A DNA stretch of 64,000 nt from Pardosa pseudoannulata (taxonomy: Eukaryota; Arthropoda; Arachnida; Araneae; Lycosidae), in NCBI GenBank assembly GCA_032207245.1, contig CM063502.1:49903904-49967903 (forward strand). The letters are read 5' to 3'. The stretch's first letter is position 1; each line of letters opens with the position of its first letter. The translations under genes were made by a program, and so were the position numbers. Below are positions 14,025 to 24,390 of the stretch, in pieces. The notes below the pieces were generated by a model that searched no databases, was not told the DNA's origin, and worked only from the letters and a program-made list of their open reading frames with translations.

Positions 14025-17000
14025 GCATTGTTTTTATATAAAGTACAGATATTAAATTCCTAAATTGCTGATTAATAGTTTTATTTTTTTCAATTATAAC
14101 CTATATATAAGTTTAGATGCTTTATCCGCCTGCTAGAAATTTGAAAGGAAAAAAAAATCATTCAGAATAACTAATAAGTGAAAACTTCTTCAATATATCA
14201 ACTCTTCCTTAAATATTATAATTAATAAGGAGGGGATTATAGTAATTTAGAGATTCATACAAATGTTATAATATCTAATACTTAAAATAAGTACGTCCAT
14301 TTAGAAAATTTGGATAAGGCATTAGGGACTCTAACTTTACTAACTTGAGGCTTACTAGCATTACCGTTTTAAAAGATACATAAATTCCGAATAATGTTAA
14401 GAAATCTGAAAGCTTCAAGATTTTTAAAAGATAATTCAATATTCTTTTTAATTTTCTGATTGTAAATGATCAACAGCTGCTAAAAGATCACATCGTAAAA
14501 TAATACAAAGGTTTACAGCAATTAAAACGTTTCAATATACGTCTAGACAAGCAGGTAGACATTCAAGTTGACTCTTTCACTCTAGACAGAGACATTCTTG
14601 CACCTAAACAGTGAATAAGAAGAACACTTAAGTCCATACATTCAAGATTCTACTCATTCATATATTTACTCAAAACTATACACATAAACAAAACATATAT
14701 CACACAGAAGCAAGTTAAATAAAAAAGAATATATAAAACTCATCTAAATTCTAAACATTTGTCCATCTGGAGATAAGAAAGGAATTTATAATTGTGATGC
14801 AAAGAGTAAAAAAGACATTAAAATCATTTTCACATTCTGTGAAACATAAAATACAAATATTTAATTTTTATTAAATTTTTTCTTGAATTATAGTGGTTTC
14901 TTGTAGAAATAGGAAGTTTAAAGATGTCTATAAAAGGTTAAAATTTAAATTAAGTATGAAGAATTCAGAATCATAAAAATCTGCAATAAGGAAATTGTTA
15001 ATTTTCTTTCACTAATTATCAATTATTTTACCAGAAATAACACTGATAATGTAATTATATAGAAATGAGCTCATAAAGAATTCCTCGTAAATGAGCAAGA
15101 AATAATCAAAGAAAAACATTTAGTTTTTTACTAAATACAGGGACTAAATGTGAATACTTTAGAATTAAATTTAGAAATATTTTACTATCCTCTCCGTATT
15201 TTCTCTAATAATCAATACAATGTTTTGTTGATAGAAATTAAAATGATAATCCAGACACAGGATTTTTATTATATGCCATTTTAACACTAGAATTACGATG
15301 GTCTTTGTATACCTAGAATTATGGTGGTCTTATTATACCTAGAATTACGGTGGTCATTGTATACCTAGAATTACGGCGGGTGTCATTTTGACCCCTTGAT
15401 AAGGTATCTGTATATTTCTCTATATGATATATTTGTAAAAAAGAAATTAAAATAACGCAAATTATGACAACAGTTTTTTTTAAATATACAGACTTTGCAG
15501 GTATGTAGGATCAACTAAACGATTTACTACGTTCTTTCCTAAACTTTGATCACTTGGTCTCATTTCATCTTTTCCTAATTACTCTCCTCATTACTCTCTA
15601 AAATAAATTCAGAATCAAAAGATGTTACATCTCCATCTTTATCTGTAGAATTATTTTCGATTTCAGAACCGGAATCAGCATCAGATAGTTCTTGCTTCAG
15701 TTTCACGGTTTCTTCATGTATTAGTCCTTTTCTACGCGCCATTAGTATACCACTATAATAAATTCATGTAAATAGAATAAAATTTTCCCCTAAAACTTAT
15801 TATGAATAATAAAAACAAAATAACTACGAAAAATCTACAAACGTTCAGCTCGTAATAATCTCTTTTTTCTTTTTTATTTAAACAAAGAAAAGTATTGCAC
15901 ATATTTCAAATCACGTGACTGCAGATGTGACTACTCAGACCCACCATATTCTTTTCCTTTGTTTGTATCTTGTTTAAAGTTGCAAATAAAAATAGTTTAC
16001 AGAAGTAACAGTGTTCAGGTAATACAATGGAATGTATTCACATTCTTTTCTCTCAAAGGGGTCAAAAGGACACCTGCCGTATTTCTAGGTATAATCATTT
16101 GTTAGGGCTAAAATAAAAATACGATTTTCTTGAAATATTTACTATTTTGTAAATCACAATGATTTAGGAAAAGTCGAGAAAAGATTAAGATATTTGCGAA
16201 AAAAAACAAGAGCTGTCAGAGATAAAAGTTCGCTAGGTGTCAAAATGACCCCTTCCGTAATTCTAGTGTTAACCCTCTGACTGCTCAATTTTTAGACCGA
16301 AATCGCTTTAAAAATGACATATTTTTTTATTGCCTATTTGAAATCTATATATATTGGAGAATTCAAAAATGCATGTTTTCTTTCCAGGAAATATTTTTTT
16401 ATCTAGATTTTTAGCCTTAGAAACTAAGTTGTAAGTATCATTAGAAACTAATTTCAGATGATTTCACCAAAATAATTCTTTTTAAAATAAATTTCTATTG
16501 AATTACAGTTAGCTTCTATTTATTAAATAATATAAAAAATATACAAAATTTAAGAATATATAAAGGACTGACTAAAAATATCTTAGAAATGCAGTTTAGT
16601 GTGATAGGGTTTGAAGCAGGATTCAAGGCAAAGTCCAACTTCCCAGTCTTTGCACCAGATTCGTGTTTCTTTGCAAATTTTTTTGCCATTTGCATCTTTT
16701 CCTGAACAGCATACACGACATTGTCTTCGAGGTTCTCTTTTTATGGGTTTAGGTGGTATGTCACTTGGAAAATAACGAGGTATCGATATCAAAGGGTTCC
16801 AAGTAGAACTCGGTCTTCCAGGACAACCGCTTTTATTTGTATCCGAATATTTTTCGATACTTTCTTCAACAAATTTCAAACAAAATTCCAAAAGTTTTAT
16901 AGTTTGTCTGGGGTTTTGCTTTAGTAAAGTACATAGGCATTCCACAACGATTTATCTAAGAACCGCCTGAAAATTTTAATATAATGATTCCCCTGTTGTT

Positions 17001-19789
17001 TTCGGAGCGTAGCGTTCCTATCAATTTTGCAACACTGCCTAACGCTTTGCACGTTTATTGAATCATTATCAAATTCATCGCTATATGAGAAGCAGTCCAA
17101 AACTTCTATATCAATATCATTATCTCAACTAAAATTGCTTTCAGAATCTGAATCAGGAATATACACTCTGTCAATCGCTGATCGTTTTCTAGCAGCCATT
17201 TCTGATAAGAAAACAGCAAAAAGTTAGCGGTAATCCTACGCGCCTTCAAATACGGCAATTAAATTGATAACTAATGGTATCTGTTCTTTAAAACGTAAAT
17301 TAAACGTCTAATACTGTATATGATTTATTTAAGAGCTTAAACGGGGAATAAACAGGATGCGCTCATCGATAAAGGAAGAAAAACACATGCCCGCGGAAAT
17401 CGCGGGATGAGCAGAATTTGCTACATTTGAGTTGCCCGTGGAAATCGCGGGATGAGCAGGCAGAGGGTTAATGGTTGTGACGGGTAATTTAAATGTATGT
17501 ATTCATACAGTATGTAACACGCGTTTGCTATATGAAATGTAAATTTCTAATATTTCTGATTAAAAGTATTTCCACAAAATTATTTTGTAAATCCCCCCAA
17601 AAATGGCTTTAGTGACAAGCAAGCGCGCTGCAGCCTTTATACATATTGATTTCTGGCCATAGATTACATCGGCCAATTACGGTGAAGCTTTAGATCAAAC
17701 AGAAGATTAACCATTGAAATCCTAATATTCTGAATGCAGTTCGGAATATTATCGTATGTGTATTGAAAATGGGAAATTAATTCAGACTGAAACTTTCCAG
17801 ATATATTTGAAAACTACAAATTAATCATGTAACAGCATATAATTAACTTTAAAATAAATATGTATATGTAAGTTTGAATAATATTAAATGTCCAAATACA
17901 TTTTAAGCATCTAACTCTACAAATAATTTTTACTTCCACGGCTTCTATTAATTACTAAATCTCTAGCAAAATTATTCAAAAATTATACAAAAATTATACA
18001 AATAGTCTACTTCCAAAATACAAATAAATTAAATGGGAATTAAACCAATAATGCACAAATGCAAAATAGGTTTAGGACACTTACTGTACCTCGAAATCTC
18101 AATGAATTCATTTGGTACTATAAAAAAAGACTCGCTGTTAAATACTTCATAGTGAGTCTAATTGTGAGTTTAAATGTTATTAATACTGATTCTTATTTAT
18201 TTGAATTTTCTCACCATAGGAAGTAAAAATAAGCTACTTAATATTGTCTTGTTCTGAGGTTTATTGCCATGGATGTTTTTATGAGGTGAATAATTGTGAG
18301 TAATGCGTATTATTTGCAATATTTTCAAGAGGAATTTTTCATATGAGGTAAAAATGAAAATGCTTAATTTTGGTAATTATAAATCCCAATTATTCACACC
18401 AACAGATACTAATATTATCGGAAGATATAAACAAATGAAAACATTTCAGTTCAGAAGGGATAAGAAGACACTAAATTTAAAACAAACAAAGTAGATAGCA
18501 TATTTACTGAAGCGTACCTGATGAGGGGTAATAAAGGTTTTATACTTCCATTTAGCAATGCCACTGTGTAAGGAACCAAAATAGAGATGACAATGAGCAG
18601 TGAGAATAATAATGCAAATTTACCACTGTGTCTCCATCCAAACTGCATAACACGTGTATGAATTGTAAAATCTAGAAAAAAATATGTGAAATCGTATTTA
18701 GTATAATTATGGGAATACATTTTAAACTTTTAACTATTCTATATTCTTAAAGTGATATATCACGAGTTAAATATGAAAAACATATAAAATTTTGCCAAAT
18801 TTACTACCCGTTTTCATCTGACTGAAATTGATATCTGAAAGAATTTGATAGTTATTTAATCCATGTAGTAAAATTTTAGTATTATATTCAATTGTATTTT
18901 GACACTTAAATATACTTTATAATTACAGAACACAGTTATTATAAAATAAATCTAGGAGAATAGCAGTTGTTAAATACATAATTTTAAAGATTAATATACT
19001 TAACACTAATAGCAACTTTTTTTAAATGTACTTCAAATTTAATATCTATTTATAACCGGAAATTACAGTTCACTGACAAAAAACATAATTAGTGCAGCTT
19101 AGAGGAGGTAGTTCTAATATAATTATCTATTTTTTATGATTATTGATAATAATTATGTGAACAAGTACACATATTTTTAAGCCTCCATTCTTTTTCACCA
19201 TGAAGGTTTTTGGTTTGGTGGGCTACGGTCTACTTTTTGCAACACGAGGGCTAATGAGACCTGGACCTACAGCTTAAAGCCGATTCCGAAAGCTAAGAAC
19301 ATCCATGCCACAGTGGGATTTGTACCCACGAACTCTGGCACCGAAGGCCTGCACTCTAACCAATCGGGCATCGTTCAGCATTGCTCACCATGAAGGTTTT
19401 AATTAAATTCAAATGGTGTATGTTAGTCTTAACTGTATCAATTTAGTTCTTTTTACTAAAATATAGTTAATCTAATGAGACAAGATTGTATTTTATAGGT
19501 ATTTGGTAGTAGTAACAGAAAACCTATGCTTATGTGTGATTATTTATTGTAGGGATAATAATGATATGTATACTAAACGATTACATTGTAGTTTAAATTT
19601 TTTTAGCAGTTAGGTATTCGTTCGGGATTACTAAATTACTAAATTTAAAAGTATAATTCAAAAATAAAAATTTTAATACAGTATAATTATCGAGCTCAAT
19701 TACTTACGTGGGAATGTTTTCTTTGGTAGATCAAATCGAATGTGCGGCATCGAAGCACTGCGAAATTTTTCTATCGCTTGGAGCCCCAT
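5642..19789 (-). CDS. Gene A: DRAM-family six-pass membrane protein (Frag1/DRAM/Sfk1), 7 coding exons, 303 aa
   Basis: Spliced CDS join of 19789-19708, 18671-18518, 12547-12480, 9261-9086, 7254-7083, 6963-6878 and 5815-5642; the sum is 912 nt including the stop, with every phase compatible. Six hydrophobic segments are seen at about residues 46-67, 89-111, 130-148, 165-190, 199-217 and 256-272. Family hallmarks: a PY pair (61-62) and LPLIS (75-79) after TM1, an NKLGL block (128-132) opening TM3, PH plus G-rich sequence (167-172) then Y-x3-Q (182-186) in TM4, and SEW (255-257) opening TM6. The family acts in lysosomal or Golgi membranes and promotes autophagy in vertebrates; that role here is inferred from family only. 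The 35-residue N-terminal extension before M36 comes mostly from an extra first exon that gene B lacks. Gene B is the downstream-numbered paralogue in the same orientation. Assignment to DRAM1, DRAM2 or TMEM150 subtype is not resolved. Confidence 0.85.
6878..6963 (-). CDS. Gene A exon 6 (luminal or cytosolic loop before TM6)
   Basis: 86 nt between TTCTTAAG and the strong donor AAA|GTAAGTA, phase 1 to phase 0. It encodes a 29-residue polar loop rich in Ser, Thr, Pro and Lys. The intron separating it from exon 5 is only 119 bp, by far the shortest of the two genes. Confidence 0.78.
7083..7254 (-). CDS. Gene A exon 5 (TM4 and TM5)
   Basis: 172 nt, the same length as its gene B counterpart. The acceptor is TTCTAG; the donor is the weak T|GTATCC at 7082. 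The donor is chosen because gene B has the same junction sequence and phase, and because it joins in frame to exon 6. Without splicing the frame stops at a TAG 13 codons further on (7047-7045). Confidence 0.82.
9086..9261 (-). CDS. Gene A exon 4 (TM2 end, TM3)
   Basis: 176 nt between ATTTCAG and TTG|GTAAGA, phase 1 to phase 0. It encodes RYVHV, a hydrophilic linker, the NKLGL block and TM3, ending in a charged KNEDERL loop. Confidence 0.88.
10447..10612. repeat. Diverged direct repeat, copy 1
   Basis: Similar to 11592-11765 at an offset of about 1.15 kb; shared anchors are ATATGCACAG at the start and CTAATGC(A/G)ATAAACAC at the end. It lies in gene A intron 4 before the minisatellite and the MITE. 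Confidence 0.5.
10623..10797. repeat. 25-bp AT-rich minisatellite, about 7 units
   Basis: The unit is close to TAATATAAATATGCTTAAAA plus ATA-rich spacer, 25 bp. Two unit variants (ATTAAT and AATAAT) alternate, giving a 50-bp higher-order period. It abuts the TTAA of the MITE at 10798. Confidence 0.85.
10798..11355 (+). mobile_element. piggyBac-type MITE, family 1, copy 1 (in gene A intron 4)
   Basis: 558 bp with TTAA at both ends and inverted ends TTAACACATTGTATAC / TTAACACATTGTATG. Both subterminal regions are GC-richer than the AT-rich core. The copy at 43522-44019 matches it in reverse orientation, including the subterminal CACGTACTAGTAAGG-type block. No coding capacity. Confidence 0.85.
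11522..11579. repeat. Perfect 22-bp inverted repeat (hairpin)
   Basis: Arms at 11522-11543 and 11558-11579 are exact reverse complements over 22 bp, with a 14-nt loop. They are GC-rich relative to the surroundings (CATTGCTGCTTTGCTGTGG core). It lies in gene A intron 4. Confidence 0.85.
11592..11765. repeat. Diverged direct repeat, copy 2
   Basis: Partner of 10447-10612; the two flank the minisatellite, the 558-bp MITE and the 22-bp hairpin. Confidence 0.5.
12480..12547 (-). CDS. Gene A exon 3 (start of TM2)
   Basis: 68 nt between TTTTTTCAG and G|GTATGT, phase 2 to phase 1. It encodes an acidic luminal-type loop (SQESEAESQNG) and then the hydrophobic FSIALYTTALV. The homologous gene B exon is also exactly 68 nt. 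Confidence 0.87.
12825..13255. mobile_element. piggyBac-like MITE (gene A intron 3)
   Basis: 431 bp bounded by TTAA; inverted ends TTAACCCCTTAAC and TTAATCCCTTAAC agree at 12 of 13 bases. The left subterminal part has two copies of a CAGACGTATATATACGTT-like motif. No coding capacity. Confidence 0.7.
13972..14022. repeat. (AT)n microsatellite
   Basis: About 25 uninterrupted AT dinucleotides in gene A intron 3. Confidence 0.95.
15281..16272 (-). mobile_element. Deleted piggyBac element with transposase N-terminus
   Basis: 992 bp with perfect 16-bp inverted ends TTAACACTAGAATTAC at 15281 and 16257-16272, including TTAA. The left end carries about four tandem CTAGAATTACGG-type units of 26 bp (15286-15376); one inverted copy lies near the right end (16078-16097). 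The minus strand encodes a transposase N-terminal fragment at 15742-15575. The right TTAA is shared with the next element. Confidence 0.85.
15575..15742 (-). pseudogene. piggyBac-type transposase N-terminal fragment, 55 codons
   Basis: ATG at 15742 opens MARRKG, followed by a Ser/Asp/Glu-rich stretch (DADSGSEIE) and TAG at 15575. piggyBac transposases typically begin with a basic patch and an acidic disordered region before the DDE domain; the catalytic domain is absent here. Location inside an element with piggyBac ends is the main support. Confidence 0.6.
16269..17471 (-). mobile_element. Second deleted piggyBac element, abutting the first
   Basis: 1203 bp; inverted ends TTAACCCTCTGACTGCTCA (16269) and its inverse at 17453-17471 agree at 18 of 19 bases. 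The right subterminal region has two copies of GGAAATCGCGGGATGAGCAG about 50 bp apart. Its left TTAA (16269-16272) is also the right TTAA of the preceding element. Confidence 0.85.
16583..17199 (-). pseudogene. Internally deleted piggyBac transposase pseudogene
   Basis: Minus strand. ATG at 17199 opens MAARKRS and an acidic DSDSES segment; an in-frame TGA lies at 17127-17125. The same frame then continues through acidic sequence to a RRFLDKSLWNAYVLY segment that resembles the end of the transposase core. After a frameshift near 16930 a 120-codon frame (16945-16583) encodes the C-terminal Cys-rich zinc-binding domain: CRVC, then C, C, LCLESCF and YHT. The DDE catalytic region is missing, so it cannot be active. 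Confidence 0.75.
18518..18671 (-). CDS. Gene A exon 2 (TM1)
   Basis: The acceptor follows TTTTTTCTAG; the donor is CAG|GTACGC at 18517. 154 nt, entering in phase 1 and leaving in phase 2. It encodes TM1 and the LPLI motif just before the exon end; gene B exon 1 ends at the homologous LPYI with the same phase. Confidence 0.85.
19195..19210. repeat. SINE target-site duplication, left
   Basis: TCACCATGAAGGTTTT, identical to 19385-19400. Confidence 0.9.
19211..19384 (-). mobile_element. tRNA-derived SINE, family 1, full-length
   Basis: 174 bp in minus orientation, flanked by an exact 16-bp target-site duplication. The tRNA-like head lies at the high-coordinate end (GAACGATGCCCGATTGGTTAG, box A-like), with a degraded box B. 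The tail (GAGGGC...GTAGACCGTAG...CCAAACC region) matches the copy at 37112. It lies in gene A's untranslated-exon region between exons 1 and 2. Confidence 0.9.
19385..19400. repeat. SINE target-site duplication, right
   Basis: Exact copy of 19195-19210. Confidence 0.9.
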
Positions 19790-19799
19790 TGTGATGACG
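19708..19799 (-). CDS. Gene A exon 1 (start codon exon)
   Basis: Acceptor AG at 19801-19800 follows a T-rich tract; ATG at 19789-19787; donor GTAAGT begins at 19707. It encodes 27 codons plus one base (phase 1), and the next exon completes a His codon. The 19799-19790 part is 5' UTR. The peptide is basic and not hydrophobic, so it would be a cytosolic N-terminal tail. M36 in the next exon is an alternative start. Confidence 0.7.
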
Positions 19800-20449
19800 C
19801 TAAAAATAAATCAATCACAAAATTAAATACTGAAAAAAAGCACAAATATCAAGAGTAAAGTTTAAGTAGTCTTGATATTTAACATTCCAATACTTGTTAC
19901 TAGAAGATATATTGTTGACGGTTACCTCGTATCATCTCGATATGTAAGAATACGATTCTTACATATACTACAATGAGATGTAAGAATAAGATATTTACTT
20001 ATCGTTAATGGGGCCTAATTATGCTTAGATAATGATTGGGATGAGAAGTTTCTTTACAGCCCTTGAGTTATCACAAGTATCTTAAGGACTAAATACAGAA
20101 GTCTGCATAAACTATACTTACCTGTGAAATTTAAAAAACACCATCAAATGTAATTAATTAAGAATATCATATTTAAATTTGTATCGATATTCATACATAA
20201 TTACAAATTTTATGTTGCCTAAAACTAGTAGTCACTTATTCAATATAATCATGAATAAAGAAACATTGACTGTACTAGAATGCTAATGCCATACCATCCT
20301 TTGTTGATTATTGCATTCTGACTCAAAAATGTATATGTTATGTATAGAAAATTCTCCTAATAAGTAACTAAACTAATTTTCATAATTTGACTCCCATTTT
20401 GTGATGTCAAAGGAGCCTCAATTCTTAGAGTACAATAATTTTCATTTTT

Positions 20450-21230
20450 CAAGAACAAAATCATTAACTTGCGTTTTCTTTTCACAATCTGTCATCGGTT
20501 CTCAATAGAGTTTGGCGACACATCTTGGTTCTCGGACCTCGTGCTAAGTGATTTAATTCAATCTAGTAGTTCTGGCTGTTCCAGGAACAATGAGCTAAGA
20601 TAATTTCTCTCGAGACAGCCACAAACCCGCTGTTAGGTGACATAGTTCAACGGCAACTCCACCAACTGTTTGGAAGAGTTGAAGTGACAGCTCGATTTTC
20701 AGATATGATGGAATAAATTGCAGTTCCAAGAGACTCTGCTTTACTTCTTGAAGTCTGTTTATGATTTTTCATGCCTGGTTAGAAGTGTAAAATTTTCAAC
20801 AAGAGGCTAAGTCGACAGCAGGTCACTAGCTCACAAGATTTACCTGTCCTCTCTTGGAACTGGGAGAACTCTGCTCATAAATAGTGTAATTTTACCCCAT
20901 ATTCTTACGCTTCAAAAAGAAATAGCTCTAATTATCCTAATTCATATTCTACTTTTTTTTTAAATCATGACTTATTTTCAGTGGCTAAAAAAGTTAAGGA
21001 TGGGAATCATTGAGATTGCATTTCGTCCACTCTTCTCGAAACTAAAAACTGAATTAATAATTGCTACTTGCGCCCTTCTTACTCTTTTTCTGAACCAGAT
21101 GTCAATTCTCCGAGGAAAAACTGGGATTCTTTCCTGTTATATCTATTTTCTCAGCTACGGTTTAGTTAACAGGCCACAATAGAGCTGATTTTAGCTCTTT
21201 CTCATGTGAAATGAGTTATGGTATTATCCA
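20450..21230. other. Less AT-rich block of unknown origin in gene A 5' intron
   Basis: Base composition differs from the surrounding intron, and short non-overlapping ORFs occur (for example 20967-21182). I could not match it to a gene or element family; it may be a decayed insertion. Confidence 0.3.
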
Positions 21231-21985
21231 CTCCCCAGGATTGCATTTTCACAAATTATCAAATGCCCGTTTGTCTCTTGCTTGTGTAAGACTTATATGT
21301 GTTTTATCTAGCTTTCAGATGAAAATAAATGTATTTTAATTAATTATTTACCGGATCATAGAGTCCAGTGAATTGCCTTTCGTGACATGACTGTCAGTAA
21401 ATTTACGCTGCCAAGCAAACCATGGCAATTAAAAATCACGTGCTATTTCCAAGTGTAATCGGTGAAAATAATTTTTACCGATTGCATACGTAATATGGAA
21501 TAAATCTATAATAAAAATATTTTTCTGTTTGTTAAACATACTGTCAACAATAAATGTAGAAATATATTGAAATACAGAACTATGGCTGTATAATACATAC
21601 CTGATTACCATTGCAATGTTATCTTTTCCTCTCCTTTCTTTTGTGATCAGGCCTTGTATGCCAATTCTTATTGATTGAAAAGTAGTAATATGTACTTACC
21701 CTAAAATTTAGCTACCCATCAAGACTAACACATGGACTTTTCAGTTATTTACAAAAAACCATTGTGCAACTGAAAACTGTGTGTAGGAGGAAATACTACA
21801 GTAATGTTATAAATATATTATGCAATTCAGAGGATTAAAATAATTTAATGCGTGTTAACTAGCATTATGACAATTTTTTAAGACATGATTCAGTTCAAAA
21901 TAATTTTTTAGCTTGTAAAATTATAAAGAGAGATAGAAGCTTCTTTTTGGTATATTTTATACTTTTTTATGTTTTCGTTAGCTAT

Positions 21986-22157
21986 TAAATAAAAGACCTA
22001 AGTTTATGATGTTATCAAATAACTTCACTGGATTTAAATCAAGTTGATAGTACAACAAACGCATTATCTTTTCTTCTAAAAATTTCTTATCTGCTTAAGT
22101 ATTCTAGTATTCACCGAAAGCTAAAGTTATTGTGAAAATTTGCCTTAAGATTAGTTT
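21986..22157. repeat. Direct repeat, copy 1 (about 170 bp)
   Basis: Closely similar to 22848-23052: shared AAAAGACCTAAGTTTATGAT at the start and TTTGCCTTAAG at the end, about 860 bp apart. Confidence 0.8.
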
Positions 22158-22847
22158 AAAATATTTGCCAGAACTTGTCAACTCTATTGATATGATTTAT
22201 ACTCAAAAATGTTATACTTTTTCCGCCTAGATTGTTTCGCATCAGAGAAATCTTTACTTAAAAGTATGAATATATTGTACATTTAGATGCATTAATGGAT
22301 GTTGTTACATGCATATTTTTGATTCAATTACTTTTCTTTTGGGAATTTTTTAAGTTTTTGCATTATTCTTAATTAGGTCAAGTTTAAAAATAAATTATTA
22401 TATAGGTCAACAACTCTGTGCAAATGGTTAGACAGAAATACAATCAAAATAGTAATAGAACATCACATGGCGTTCTAATAAGCATAAAATCTGGTAGTTC
22501 ACTGAAACCATGAAACATGATGATATGACGAAAGATGAACTTATTAGCTTATTTTAAGCAGGCTTAAGCAGGCGTAAAACGTTTTGGGATGATATGATAT
22601 ATTGAGTTTTTTAATATTGAAATGTATTTATTTCTAATCATGGTTTTATCTAAGCATTATTTTCAACTGTTTATGAACTTTTAGTGCTTCTGAAAACTGT
22701 AATTAGCTAATCTTCAGAAAGCACCTAATTAAAGAAATAAGTTACAAACAATTGTACATAGATATAAATGTACCGAACGTATTTTTTTTCTAAAGATTAG
22801 TTTTATATGAATATGTCAATTGTACTCAATATGTTTGCGTCAGATAC

Positions 22848-23052
22848 TAAATAAAAGACCTAAGTTTATGATGTTATCAAATAGCTTCACTGGCTTTAAA
22901 TTAAGTTGATAGTACAACAATGTTATTATCCTTCCTTCTAAAAATTTCTTATCTGCTTAAGTATTCTACCTTCCTTCAAAAAATTCCTTATCTGCTTAAG
23001 TATTCTAGTATTCACCGAAAGCTAAAGTTATTGTGCAAATTTGCCTTAAGAC
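22848..23052. repeat. Direct repeat, copy 2, with internal duplication
   Basis: Partner of 21986-22157. It contains an extra tandem copy of a roughly 40-bp piece around CTTATCTGCTTAAGTATTCT, making it longer than copy 1. Confidence 0.8.
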
Positions 23053-23211
23053 TATTTTCAATAGTTTCATATTCTCTCTAATTCTAAAATAAGAGATTAG
23101 ATTCTTAGCTATAAATTAACCAAGTTTAATTAGAATAATAAATGCGTACTAAATTTATCTAGTTTCAAGAGTTCGTTTTATGTTTCAATGAATCTAATAA
23201 GAGGTACTTAC

Positions 23212-23480
23212 CTTGTTTGTAATTCGAGCACACTTTCCGGAGCCTTTTCACAATTCAGCCGTGTTATCCAGTATGCAGCTTCGTTCTCTCACGGTTTATT
23301 ATTCGAAAGTAACAGCCGGTGGTTTGGATTCATGTGCGGTGGAGAAACCGTTGTGGCCTAATTTAGACCGCTAAGTGGCCTTCCAAAGCTTTCACGACAC
23401 GTATCAAAGGTCGCACAGTTCAAGTCTCGACCCAAGGTTAATGTGAAAGTTCGACGAACGAACATTCTAAAGTTTTCACA
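23212..23480 (-). promoter_or_regulatory. Probable 5' untranslated exon and promoter of gene A
   Basis: A strong donor AAG|GTAAGT lies at 23212|23211 on the minus strand, at the edge of a block that is clearly less AT-rich than its surroundings (about 23212-23480). Exon 1 of gene A has its own splice acceptor upstream of the ATG, so an untranslated 5' exon is expected, and this is the best match in the 3.4 kb upstream. A TATA-like ATAATAAA lies near 23300. The transcription start cannot be fixed from sequence. Confidence 0.5.
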
Positions 23481-23757
23481 CTCTCTGCTTGAAATCATAG
23501 TAGAAACAAACAATCTTGAGGGACGGTAAACTTTTTTTTTCTTTTCGAGGATATGCTTTTGTTTGTGTAAACATACTAATGAGATATTCAATACTTGCAA
23601 TTACACTGTTAATATCAGTGTTTCGAATTTCTCCCGTTACTCAAAGAAATAAGATATGTATTCATGAATGCTAAAGTAAAAAAGATTAACATTTAAAAGA
23701 ACATGCAATTAATGTTGTGCGTAAGTAGTGAAACACGATAAGACAAGCATAAAATGA

Positions 23758-24098
23758 AGATAAATTTTATTGTATATAATTGCTTGTTATTTGGTTCAAG
23801 AATACCAGAAGTAAAACATTTTAGTGGGTAAAGTTTTACTTCATGCATATACTAAGCTATAAATATTTGAATGAGAATTTATTAAAATTGAATTAGTCAC
23901 TTAGGAACTGTTTGGGGGAAATTGAGAAAATGTGTATTATAAATTGTTTGTAAACATTAAGACGGGTTCTGGTTTGGTTTGGTTTGGAGTGCTACGGTCT
24001 ACTTTTTGCAACACGAGGGCTAATGAGACAGGGATCTACAGCTTAAAGCCGATTCCGAACGGCTACGAACATCCATGCCACTGAGGGTTCGAACCCCA
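23758..24098. repeat. Tandem duplication, unit 1 (341 bp)
   Basis: AGATAAATTTTATTGTATAT starts each unit (23758 and 24099). The unit ends inside a minus-oriented SINE, exactly after its box B-like GGTTCGAACCCC. Confidence 0.85.
23971..24097 (-). mobile_element. SINE family 1, truncated copy in duplication unit 1
   Basis: Tail (TTTGGAGTGCTACGGTCTAC) through box B; the 5' head with box A is missing because the duplication junction falls there. Confidence 0.8.
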
Positions 24099-24390
24099 AG
24101 ATAAATTTTATTGTATATAACTGCTTGTTATTTGATTCAAGAATCCCAGAAGTAAAACATTTAAACTGGGTAAAGTTTTACTTCATGCATATACTAAGCT
24201 ACAAATATTTGAATGAGAATTTATCAAAACTGAATTAGTCACAGAGGAACCGTTTTGGGGAAATTGAGAAAATGTGTATTATAAATTGTTTGTAAACATT
24301 AAGACGGGTTCTGGTTTGATTTGGTTAGTAGTGCTACTGTCTACTTTTTGCAACACGAATGCTAATAAGGGACCTACCGCTGAAAGCCGT
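24099..24390. repeat. Tandem duplication, unit 2
   Basis: About 290 bp homologous to unit 1; the SINE piece in it (24312-24390, minus orientation) is more diverged and shorter. It is followed by unrelated GC-richer sequence. Confidence 0.8.
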
